NCBI RefSeq assembly: GCF_035918015.1
Contig: NZ_CP109132.1
Span: 4,278,001-4,342,000 of the forward strand
DNA length: 64,000 nt
Origin: Streptomyces sp. NBC_01754
GTDB taxonomy: Bacteria; Actinomycetota; Actinomycetes; Streptomycetales; Streptomycetaceae
Reading direction: 5' to 3'
In this document: positions 7,785-15,280 of the stretch, one piece after another
How positions within the stretch are numbered: the first letter of the stretch is position 1
How the letters are laid out: every line of letters starts with the position of its first letter
Notes under the pieces: generated by a model
Databases searched by the model: none
What the model saw: the letters and a program-made list of their open reading frames with translations, nothing else
Told to the model about the DNA's origin: nothing
Made by a program: the position numbers and the translations under genes

Positions 7785-9827
7785 CTATCCGGGGTCCCCC
7801 GAGACGTCCTGCACGCCGCCCTGGGCCGGGATGTCCGCCTGGCCGTCCCCCTTGGTCAGCGAAGGCCGGGCGTCACCCGTGATCGCGGCGTCCCCGTGCA
7901 GGCTCCGCATCTTGTCCAGCAGCTCCTCCAGCCGCGCGATCGGCTGCGTCTCCAGGTAGGCGGAGAGGTCACCGCCGCCGATGAACTGCGGAACGGGCGC
8001 CTTGGTGATCTCCGTGAGCATCTCCAGCACCATGACGTTGTTCAGGCCCAGCACGTCGATGCGGGCCCTGAGCTCCAGAGCCATGCGCCGGCTCTCGGCC
8101 CGCACCCGCACCCTGTCGATGGCGTCCTCGCGTTCCGCGTTGGCCAGCTCCCATTCGAGTTCCTCTCCGCGCAGCCGCTCGTGGGCCGCCCTCTTGAGGA
8201 TCTCGTTGAGCACGGGGTCCTCGGCCCTGAATTCACCGAGGGTGGTGTTACGGACCTCCACGCCCCACGCCTGGAGCGCGTTGCGCACCTGTGAGGCCAG
8301 GTCGGTCCGGGTCTCGGCGTACGCCTCCAGGAATTCCCCGACGGTGGCCGCGGCGGCGATCTCGTTGAAGTACGAGGCGACGATGGCGCCCAGCACCCGT
8401 TCCACGAACCGCTGGACGGGCAGCGGGTCCCGGTCGAGGCCACCGAGGCCCGTCGTCTGACTGCCGCCGTTCTTGCTGACCAGGACCGGCGCGGATTCCG
8501 GCGGGATCTGTAGCGTCTGGCTCATGTCCACGAACAGCCGGTGGCCCTCGACGGTGACCGTGATCCGGCCCAGATGCGCGTCGTAGTTCCGGGATTCCGC
8601 CGTGGTCTTGTCGTTCCATTCCAGAATGAGAAGACGCGTCGGGATCAGCACCACACGGACGAAGTACGGATTGAGAGAACAGACCGTCCCCTCGCGGAGC
8701 GTCTCCTTCTGCACGCCCCGGTGCCCACCGTTCCGCAGGAACTCCCACGGCAGCTGAAAGCCCTGATGTCCGGGAACGAGCGGCCCGAGTTGACCGGACG
8801 AGTCCGGCTCCGCGCCGTCGAGCGTGATCACCACTCCGGTGTAGCCGATGGGAACGGAGATGTCCTGTAGGTGCTGGGCCGTCAGTTCCCCCCCTTGGCC
8901 ACGTACGTTGTCGACGGTGACGACCTCGAACAGTGCCGGATTGATGTTGTAGTAGGCGCCCCCTTGCAGAAGGGTCAGCTGCCTGCCCTGTTCACCGCCA
9001 CCGACGAGGAACTGGCCGCCGTTCTGGAAGTTCTCGCACTCCACGTGCGGACTGAAGAGGCGGCCGGGCGGCCGGATCCGACCCGCCTTCGCGGTCACCA
9101 GACCGATCGTGCCCGGGGGGACGTGGACGCGGTCCACCTGCTTGACCTCGAAGAGCTTCGTGTTGATGTCGTAGCTCTGGCCGTGGGCCAGCGTGTCGAC
9201 CTGTTTTCCCTGCTCCCCTCCGTTCAGCAGAAAGGCCTGGCCGTTCTGGAAGTTGTCGCACGCCACGGGCAGCGCCAAGGAGCGGTTCGCCGACCGGATC
9301 CTTCCGGCCTTGGCCGTGACCAGGCCGATCTTGTCTTCGGCCACCCGGGTCCGGGGCACGAACTCGATCTCGTACACCTTGGGCATGAGCCAACTGGAGC
9401 GGTCCGGCAGCAGCGTACGCGCCAGGACTCCCCGGGTGTTGTACGGCGTGATGTGCCGGAATTCCGGATGACTGGCGCCATGGACCCGACGCACGATGCC
9501 GATGTGCTCGGCGGGGACGGTGTGATGGCCGTGCCACGCGAGGAAAGCGGCACCCACCAGCACAAGGGCCAGGACGACAAGGAAGAAGATCAAGGGGTCC
9601 GCCTTCGTCAACTGTTGGCTTGTCAAGGGGAGCAGGGCCATGATGAGACCCGCCTCCACACATCCGCTGTTCCCCGGGTTCTCGCCGTGTTCCTCGCGCT
9701 GACGGCGCCGGTGTACGGCGCGGCGGGCGAGCACGACGATGCCGAACACGCCCACGGGAGCGAATCTCCCCGGCACGTCGAGACTTGAGGCGACACCGAA
9801 CCCGATCAGGAAGACAACCAGATTCAC
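7785..9827 (-). CDS. Membrane-anchored SPFH/band-7 protein with vault-like repeats
   Basis: Large SPFH-type protein, 680 residues from the GTG at 9827, which overlaps the previous gene's stop as GTGA. A later ATG at 9641 (618 residues, GGAGG 11 nt upstream) is an alternative that would drop the first hydrophobic hairpin. A strong membrane helix (LIFFLVVLALVLVGAAFLAW) precedes the bulk of the protein. Next come repeats built on IGLVTAKAGRIR, then FQNG..FL..GGEQG.Q, then LFEV: two clear copies and a third diverged one. These resemble flotillin or major-vault shoulder repeats. Last comes a band-7 domain with a long charged coiled coil. SPFH proteins form ring or cage oligomers on membranes. As the last gene of the TIR operon it could be a scaffold or sensor. 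Confidence 0.78.
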   Translation of the reverse strand: MNLVVFLIGFGVASSLDVPGRFAPVGVFGIVVLARRAVHRRRQREEHGENPGNSGCVEAGLIMALLPLTSQQLTKADPLIFFLVVLALVLVGAAFLAWHGHHTVPAEHIGIVRRVHGASHPEFRHITPYNTRGVLARTLLPDRSSWLMPKVYEIEFVPRTRVAEDKIGLVTAKAGRIRSANRSLALPVACDNFQNGQAFLLNGGEQGKQVDTLAHGQSYDINTKLFEVKQVDRVHVPPGTIGLVTAKAGRIRPPGRLFSPHVECENFQNGGQFLVGGGEQGRQLTLLQGGAYYNINPALFEVVTVDNVRGQGGELTAQHLQDISVPIGYTGVVITLDGAEPDSSGQLGPLVPGHQGFQLPWEFLRNGGHRGVQKETLREGTVCSLNPYFVRVVLIPTRLLILEWNDKTTAESRNYDAHLGRITVTVEGHRLFVDMSQTLQIPPESAPVLVSKNGGSQTTGLGGLDRDPLPVQRFVERVLGAIVASYFNEIAAAATVGEFLEAYAETRTDLASQVRNALQAWGVEVRNTTLGEFRAEDPVLNEILKRAAHERLRGEELEWELANAEREDAIDRVRVRAESRRMALELRARIDVLGLNNVMVLEMLTEITKAPVPQFIGGGDLSAYLETQPIARLEELLDKMRSLHGDAAITGDARPSLTKGDGQADIPAQGGVQDVSGDPG

Positions 9828-11263
9828 CTGCTGTTCCTTCCGCGCCACGGGTGCAGTTGGACGGCCAGGACCGTGGCGGTCCACTGGTCGTACCAGTCGA
9901 GGAAGAGTTCGTTCTGCGGGTTGCGCAGGGTGGGGTAGAACCCGCCGCGGGGGCCGGGGCCCGCCAGGTCGGTGAACTCGCGGTAGCGCCGCGGTACGGC
10001 GGTGTCCGCGGAACTCCGCCAGCCGCAGGCCACCGACAGCGCCAGGAAGTCCGAGTGACGTGCGCGGCGTACCCGGGTCAGCTCCGCCTGTGCCCGGAAT
10101 CCCTGCCTCCCGTGCGAATGGTCCGCCCAGACCGCGTCGATTCCGGCCAGCACCGAGGCGGGGATCTGGCGCACGTGCCGCGCGCCCAGCCACCCTTCGT
10201 CGAGCCGGTCCGCCGCCTCCAGGACGGCGGCGGTGGTCTGGAGGTCGGCGTGCGCCAACTCCCCTTCGCCCAGGTAGGCGTCGAGGCGTTCGAGGGAGGC
10301 GGCCGGCGGTACCCGTACCGTCCCCACCGCCGGGCTGGCGGGCGGGGCCGGGAACACCGGGGTGGGCTCGCCCGGCCGGCCGGCGCCCTGTGCGGCGTCC
10401 AGGTCCCGCAGCAGGGCGAGTTCGGCGGAGCTCAGCAGCCGGCCGTCGCGTGCGTCGACGTACCAGGTGTGTGCCAGGTGGTAATTCCGTTGCCCTTCCA
10501 GCAGGACGGGGAAGAACGGGCGCTGGTGCAGCATTCCTTCCAGAACCATGCTGGTGATGTCGTCGGAATCCTGGGAGTGCGGCGACATCAGCACGACGAC
10601 GGCCGTGGCGAAGGCCAGTTGCTGCCGGATCGTCCAGAACTGGGAATCCCCGGGCCGGAGATCGGCGGCCGACCAGACGGGCAGCCCGGCGGTTCTCAAC
10701 TGGTCGGCCAGCGCCAGGCCGTAGGCCGCGTCGGGCGAGGCGTAACAGAGCACCAGGGCGCGCTGGTCCGGGGTGGTGAGGGGACGGGGCGGCGACGGCA
10801 GGGCCGCCCTCATGTTCTCCTCCCGTAACGGCGTACCGGAGCCATCCGGTGCCGTCCGCGTGCTCTCGCCCAGAATGACCGCGAAGAGTTCCTCGACCCT
10901 TCCCTCGTACTCCCGCTCGTCCGCGTTCCTGAAGTCGCGCCAGACCCGGCCGGCGGCGAAAGGCGGAAGGGGGGCGTCGCCGATCAGCACGGGAATGAGC
11001 CGCAGGTTCCGCGTCGCCACGGCGGTGGCCAGGACCGCGTATTCCTCAAGAGCCCGCGGTGACGTCGCCGAAGCCGGGCTGATGACCACGACGGCGCACG
11101 CCGTGTCGCTGATCGCCGCGTCGGTGCGGTGCACGATCACATCGCCGGGCAGCACGTCCCACTCGTCGAAGAAGACCCTCAACCCACGCCGGGAGAGATC
11201 GCCGGCCAGCCTTCTCACCCACGCGGCGTCCGCGTGGGTGTAGGAGAGGAAGACGTCGATCAG
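9824..11263 (-). CDS. TIR-TIR-GUN4-like protein (CTG start)
   Basis: 479 residues if read from the CTG at 11263. TIR domain 1 (residues 2-130) has IDVFLSYTHAD and a candidate catalytic Glu in LEEY (73/74). TIR domain 2 (about 168-290) has ALVLCYASPDA and Glu242 in VLEGM. Residues about 322-460 read as a GUN4-like domain: LGEGELAHADLQTTAAVLEA, EGWLGARHVRQIP, then IDAVWADHSHGRQGF, matching the GUN4 pattern of short-repeat, 'IP..L..ID.LW' and 'S.GRFGF'. No ATG, GTG or TTG lies in frame before the first TIR strand. CTG overlaps the upstream stop as CTGA, with GGAG 9 nt before it. The gene is translationally embedded between the other two members of the operon. TIR domains are often NADases or signalling enzymes in conflict systems. 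Confidence 0.8.
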   Translation of the reverse strand: MIDVFLSYTHADAAWVRRLAGDLSRRGLRVFFDEWDVLPGDVIVHRTDAAISDTACAVVVISPASATSPRALEEYAVLATAVATRNLRLIPVLIGDAPLPPFAAGRVWRDFRNADEREYEGRVEELFAVILGESTRTAPDGSGTPLREENMRAALPSPPRPLTTPDQRALVLCYASPDAAYGLALADQLRTAGLPVWSAADLRPGDSQFWTIRQQLAFATAVVVLMSPHSQDSDDITSMVLEGMLHQRPFFPVLLEGQRNYHLAHTWYVDARDGRLLSSAELALLRDLDAAQGAGRPGEPTPVFPAPPASPAVGTVRVPPAASLERLDAYLGEGELAHADLQTTAAVLEAADRLDEGWLGARHVRQIPASVLAGIDAVWADHSHGRQGFRAQAELTRVRRARHSDFLALSVACGWRSSADTAVPRRYREFTDLAGPGPRGGFYPTLRNPQNELFLDWYDQWTATVLAVQLHPWRGRNSR

Positions 11264-11811
11264 GTGGCATCGCTCCGGGGTTGCACGGCTCGCACCAGCA
11301 GGGCGAGACTCTCTTCGAATCGGGGGCCGCCCGGGTCCCGTAGATCCACCGGTCGGCGAATACGGGCGAAGGGCGGCAGTTCCACGTCCTCCACCAGCAC
11401 GGGGATGAACAGCCGGCCGCCTGTGTGCGCACGGGCGAGCAGGGCGGCGTACTCGTCGCGGATCGCGGTGTCGTTCATGGTGGTGGCGCTGAAGACGAGA
11501 ATTCCGTTGGCCGAGGCGCTCAGAGCCGCTTCCTTCTCCAGGCTCTCCACAAGACCGGGCCCGATCCACTCGGCCAGAAAGATCCGCAGTCCTCCGGCAC
11601 GCAGCCGACCGGCCAGTGTTTCCGCCGTTGCCCTGTCCGCATCGGCGTAGGAAATGAATACGTCATATTCACCGCCCGGATTCACAGGAGGCGGGGCGGG
11701 GACGGGAGCCCGTCTGCGCGCCAGTCGGCCACGCACGTCGATGCTGGTCGAGACGACCGCGGCGAGCGTACTGACCACGCCCACCACCAACCCCCACCCC
11801 TCGAAACCCAT
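11260..11811 (-). CDS. Membrane-tethered TIR-domain protein
   Basis: 183 residues. An N-terminal hydrophobic helix (about 6-24, GLVVGVVSTLAAVVSTSI) is followed by a basic and proline-rich linker (27-46) and one TIR domain (48-170) beginning YDVFISYADAD. The catalytic-position Glu is probably E120 in IRDEYAALL, and FIPVLVEDVELPPFARIRRP is the usual C-terminal strand-helix. It is first in the three-gene operon; its stop overlaps the next start. I see no Shine-Dalgarno before the ATG at 11811, so the mRNA may be leaderless or start close by. The anchored TIR could act at the membrane with the SPFH protein. Confidence 0.82.
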   Translation of the reverse strand: MGFEGWGLVVGVVSTLAAVVSTSIDVRGRLARRRAPVPAPPPVNPGGEYDVFISYADADRATAETLAGRLRAGGLRIFLAEWIGPGLVESLEKEAALSASANGILVFSATTMNDTAIRDEYAALLARAHTGGRLFIPVLVEDVELPPFARIRRPVDLRDPGGPRFEESLALLVRAVQPRSDAT

Positions 11812-12319
11812 GTCGGAAAGAATAGTGGCGGCAGCACGGGTTCGGCAGCCCTTCGGCCAGGCAGTGAAATCTTGGCGCGATTAGGCGTGGGTGGTTTCCC
11901 GGTCATGATCGAACAGGGCGGCGGTTCGGATCCGATCGGTTCCCGATTCATCGACCGCGCCGTGGTGTTCGCAAGGGTTTCACCAGGGGTTCGCGACCAC
12001 CTTGTCAGGTCCCGGGAGGAGTCGCGTCCGGCCGTTTCGATCACGGAATTCCGTGGAGGGAGAGCGCGGTCTCCGCAACGGCCCGCCCTTCGGTCCCTCG
12101 GGACTCCGTACCGTCCTTGGGCGCCGCGCCGGAGCCGGTAGAATCCGCCCGAACATCAGGGCGCCCAGGGGGAGATGGACCGGCGGTGAATGCGTGATGC
12201 CGAGCACGGCCTGGTCCGGGGCGCGGACGAGGAAGCCGGACGCCTACCGGACGGGGCGGGGCGATCCACCGCGCGGCTGAAGATCCAGCGGTGCTGTGAA
12301 TTCGAGTAGGGGTAGGGGC
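11812..12319. other. Divergent intergenic region upstream of TIR operon and GNAT gene
   Basis: About 500 nt with no convincing gene. It should hold the TIR operon promoter: on the minus strand a TATTCT hexamer lies about 12 nt before the ATG at 11811. Otherwise nothing recognised. Confidence 0.5.
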
Positions 12320-12838
12320 ATGGCGAGAATCCGGGTGATGGGCGAGGCCGACATAGACGCCGTGGCGGCCTTGCGGGTGCGGGGATGGCGGTCCGCGTAC
12401 GCGGGCATCATTCCCCAGGACTTCCTGGACCGGATGTCCGCCGAGCGCGATGCCCAGCGGCACAGGGCCCGTTTCGCATCCTCGAGGGGGAAGACGGTGG
12501 ACCTGGTCTCCGTCGGCGAGGACGACACCCCCGTCGGCTGGATCTGCTGCGGGCCGTATCGGGGCGAGACGGATTCCGGGGACGTCGGTGAGGTGTACGC
12601 CCTGTACGTCGAACCCACGCGGATGGGCACGGGTCTCGGTCGTGCTCTGCTCGACGCCGCGCACCGCCATGAGTCGGCCCGGGGGTTCGCCACTTGGCAG
12701 TTGTGGGTGCTCCAGGACAACGCGCGCGCACGGAAGTTCTACGCCGCCGCCGGTTATGCGGCCGATGGCGCGGTCGAGAGCGATGTGTACGGCGACACGG
12801 CCGTCGCGGAAGTGCGCTACCGACGCCCTGCACCGTGA
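12320..12838 (+). CDS. GNAT-family N-acetyltransferase
   Basis: 172-residue acetyltransferase. The first strand-helix (IRVMGEADIDAVAALRVRGW, then YAGIIP) and the acetyl-CoA loop YVEPTRMGTGLGRALLDAAH (about residues 98-117) define the GNAT fold, and NARARKFYAAAGY is the conserved C-terminal helix. ATG at 12320 is supported by a purine-rich AGGGG 3 nt upstream. It stands alone, so no substrate can be assigned. Confidence 0.88.
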   Translation: MARIRVMGEADIDAVAALRVRGWRSAYAGIIPQDFLDRMSAERDAQRHRARFASSRGKTVDLVSVGEDDTPVGWICCGPYRGETDSGDVGEVYALYVEPTRMGTGLGRALLDAAHRHESARGFATWQLWVLQDNARARKFYAAAGYAADGAVESDVYGDTAVAEVRYRRPAP

Positions 12839-13147
12839 GGTCCAGAGGCCACGCGTTCACGTTCCGGGCGGGGGCAAAGGCCTGCCCGAGTTGCCGGGCC
12901 GGTGTACGGCCCCCGGGGCCTGGACATGCCCGACCCAACCTGAACAGGGCCCCGGCCGAAGCCGCTCCGGCCGGTCGTGGTGACGGCCGTGGCAGGCACC
13001 ACCGAATCCGTAGGAGAAGGCGCGAGGGAAGCGAAAGGCCCCAGCGCCAGAAGGCGACGCCAGGGCCTGGAGGGAGGCTCGGCCAGGCGTTCCAGGAGGC
13101 GGGCGTCGAGCCGACGCGGTCAGCGGCGGTGGGGACGTGGGGGCTGT
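12839..13147. other. Non-coding stretch next to truncated trmO-like gene
   Basis: About 310 nt in which I see no supported gene. It is the region where the missing C-terminal part of the neighbouring TrmO/TsaA-like gene should have been, and no frame there restores the family's conserved RPN motif. It looks like decayed or replaced sequence. Confidence 0.5.
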
Positions 13148-13405
13148 TCACGTAGAGCATGGCCGGGTCGTGGCCGGCCACTGCGCGTTCCCCCGCGGGC
13201 TCCGGGCGTGGTGCTCGACATCGTCAGGTGATGCCTGGTCGAAGTGCCACACCACCACCAGGTGGGAGAACTCCTCCAGGCCCTGCACGGAGTCGATGGG
13301 GAACTCTGCCTCGTCGAGCTGGATCACGGACTCGACGCCACCCCAGCAGTCATCGGCCACCTCGGTGCGGCCGGCGACGACTTCCCCGATCGGATTGATC
13401 TCCAA
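13148..13405 (-). pseudogene. Truncated TrmO/TsaA (UPF0066) family gene
   Basis: Encodes about 85 residues matching the first half of TrmO (tRNA N6-threonylcarbamoyladenosine methyltransferase): PIGEVVAGRTEV, then IQLDEAEFPIDSVQGLEEFS and HLVVVWHFD, ending at SPRGNAQWP. Intact members run to about 150 residues or more and continue with a conserved R-x-x-RPN segment, which is absent here. The only start in frame is TTG at 13405; the expected ATG/GTG has also been lost. I therefore call it a remnant. Confidence 0.65.
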
Positions 13406-13817
13406 GGCCGTGGTCCCGTCCCTCTCGACTCGGATGTACGGACACCGGCGATCAATCTACTGGGCGAGATACGAGGCGGCACGGGCATCGAGGACTCCTA
13501 CCGCAGGGATGCCGCGCTTGCGGTAGGGCGGTGGTAGGTGTCGCATCTCAACGGCCCTCTGCCGGGCGCGGCCTCTTACGAAGCCCGGGCGGACACGATG
13601 GGCGTTCCGTTCCAGGAGACGGTCGAGCGCGCCCGAGAGCGGCCCACCGAGATCATTCGGGCTGAGGGTGTATTTCGTGTGACCTGTCTGGGCGGCATAC
13701 GCGTCTGCCGAGGGCTTCAGCGGTAGAACCCGCCTTTTCTCCATGTGCGGCCGAGTAACTGGAGGGACGTCACCGCGCGGCGGAGGGTCACGTCGTGGGT
13801 GCTTCTAGGCTTGCGGC
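13406..13817. other. Intergenic stretch with hairpin, upstream of APH gene
   Basis: About 410 nt. It contains a hairpin (CCTACCGCA at 13497-13505 with TGCGGTAGG at 13519-13527). A short unsupported reading frame at 13538-13726 encodes no recognisable protein. A TAGGCT hexamer at 13806-13811 is a likely -10 element for the kinase gene that follows. Confidence 0.45.
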
Positions 13818-14726
13818 GTGATCGAGGTTCCTGAGGAGTTCGCCGCCGGCCAGGTGGAGTGCAACGGTGCTGCGGGCCGGGCGTTCGCCGCCGCGCTGCC
13901 GGGGCTGGCCGCGCGGTTCCTGGCTCGGTGGGGGCTGCGGCGCGACGGCGCCGTGATGTACGGGATGTGCGCGCTGGTGCTGCCGGTGGTGCGGGAGGAC
14001 GGCCGCCCGGCGGCGCTGAAGTTGCAGCTGGTGGACGACGAGACGGTGGGGGAGCCGGTCGCGCTGCGGGCGTGGGGTGCTGCGGACGCGGGTGTGGTCG
14101 GTCTGCTGGAGCACGACGTGGGGACGGGCGCGATGCTGCTGGAACGGCTGGACGAGCGTCGCCCGTTGGCCGGGCTGGCCGACGCACGGGCGGCGGTGGA
14201 GGTGCTGGCGCGGTCGCTGGCGCGGTTGGTGACGGTACCGGCGCCGGTGGGGATGCGGCGGCTGGGTGACGCGGCGGCGCGGATGCTGGAGGCGGCTCCG
14301 GGGGCGGCCGCGGCGCTGTCGGACGAGGGCGAGCGGCGGTTGCTGCGGGACTGTGCCGCGGCGGTGCGTGAGGTGGCGGGGGAGCCCGGGGACCGGTTGC
14401 TCCACTGGGACCTGCACTACGACAACATCCTGGCCGGCCGGACGGAGGAGGGCCGGGCACACCGGTGGGTGGCCCTGGACCCGAAGCCTCTCGCCGGGGA
14501 CCCGGGGTTCGAGTTGTTCCCCGCCCTGGCCAACCGGTTCGACGCGGCAGAGGTGCTGTGGCGGTTCGATCTGCTGACGGAGACGGCGGGGCTGGACCGG
14601 GAGAGGGCGCGGGCCTGGACGCTGGGGCGGGTGCTCCAGAACGCGGTGTGGTCGGCCGGAGACGGAGCGCGGCGGCTGGCGGCCGAGCACGTGGAGATCG
14701 CCAGGCTGCTGCTACGGCGCAACTGA
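13818..14726 (+). CDS. Aminoglycoside/hydroxyurea phosphotransferase family protein (APH(6)-like)
   Basis: 302-residue kinase of the APH_6_hur family (streptomycin 6-kinase and hydroxyurea kinase relatives). The catalytic loop is LLHWDLHYDNILAG (about residues 194-207), and VALDPKPLAGDPGFELFPAL supplies the metal-binding Asp and the family-typical downstream motif. MLLERLDERRPLAGL is the hinge region. The GTG start lies 6 nt after TAGGCT with no Shine-Dalgarno, so the mRNA is probably leaderless. Many Streptomyces carry such genes without measurable resistance, so the natural substrate is uncertain. Confidence 0.87.
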   Translation: MIEVPEEFAAGQVECNGAAGRAFAAALPGLAARFLARWGLRRDGAVMYGMCALVLPVVREDGRPAALKLQLVDDETVGEPVALRAWGAADAGVVGLLEHDVGTGAMLLERLDERRPLAGLADARAAVEVLARSLARLVTVPAPVGMRRLGDAAARMLEAAPGAAAALSDEGERRLLRDCAAAVREVAGEPGDRLLHWDLHYDNILAGRTEEGRAHRWVALDPKPLAGDPGFELFPALANRFDAAEVLWRFDLLTETAGLDRERARAWTLGRVLQNAVWSAGDGARRLAAEHVEIARLLLRRN

Positions 14727-15280
14727 ACAGGCAGCGGTCGTCCCTGTCATGGCACCGGTCCGACAGTGGGCACGGGTCCGGTCACCGGCGCCGGCTCGCC
14801 CGTCGGCCCCTGCCCGACCGCCGCCGCTTCCCTCGCCCCGCGGCACTGCGGAACCCCGGCTGACCTGCGAAGGTCTCCCCTGGAGCCTCGTTCGGTCCCC
14901 GAATCCGTGAGTACACCAGGGAGCCTGGACGTACGGAACACCGGGGCTCGGGACCACACCGGGAGGAGCCTGCGGAGCCGCACGGCCGACGGGCTCGCAG
15001 CCCGCCCGGACGCGCGGGGCCCGGCTCAAGGGAGGGGGTCTGCCACCTCCGGAAGGTACGCACGTATCCTGCAATCACGCCTGGATCGTGGTCGAGCGGT
15101 GCCGGCAGCCGATGTGAGAGCGGGGGTGGTACTGCGATGTGCAGTGAGCCTCGTAGTCCCTACACCGCGTAGCGCCCGCCTTTCCGCTCCCGCCCCAGTG
15201 CCGGAGCAGGCCATGGAACGGTGCACGCGGTGGCCCTTGGATGCCCGAAGTCCGATCTCACCGCTGTGCTGAGGATCTCC
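14727..15280. other. Intergenic region upstream of mgtE
   Basis: About 550 nt, with no supported gene. It presumably carries the mgtE promoter and a long leader. I looked for an Mg2+ riboswitch (M-box) and found only a weak partial resemblance near 15140-15175. Confidence 0.4.

Noticed and set aside
11046..11432. Alternative frame linking the two TIR genes by frameshift into one fusion
   Set aside because: There is no canonical slippery heptamer at the junction, and the CTGA overlap with GGAG upstream gives a simpler explanation; kept only as a secondary option.
13538..13726. 62-codon open frame
   Set aside because: No Shine-Dalgarno, no recognisable similarity or motif, and it lies in a decayed region.
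15130..15230. Possible M-box (Mg2+) riboswitch before mgtE
   Set aside because: Only GTGAGCCTCGTAG and CGCGTAGCGCCCG weakly resemble M-box blocks; the remaining conserved segments and pairing are not present.
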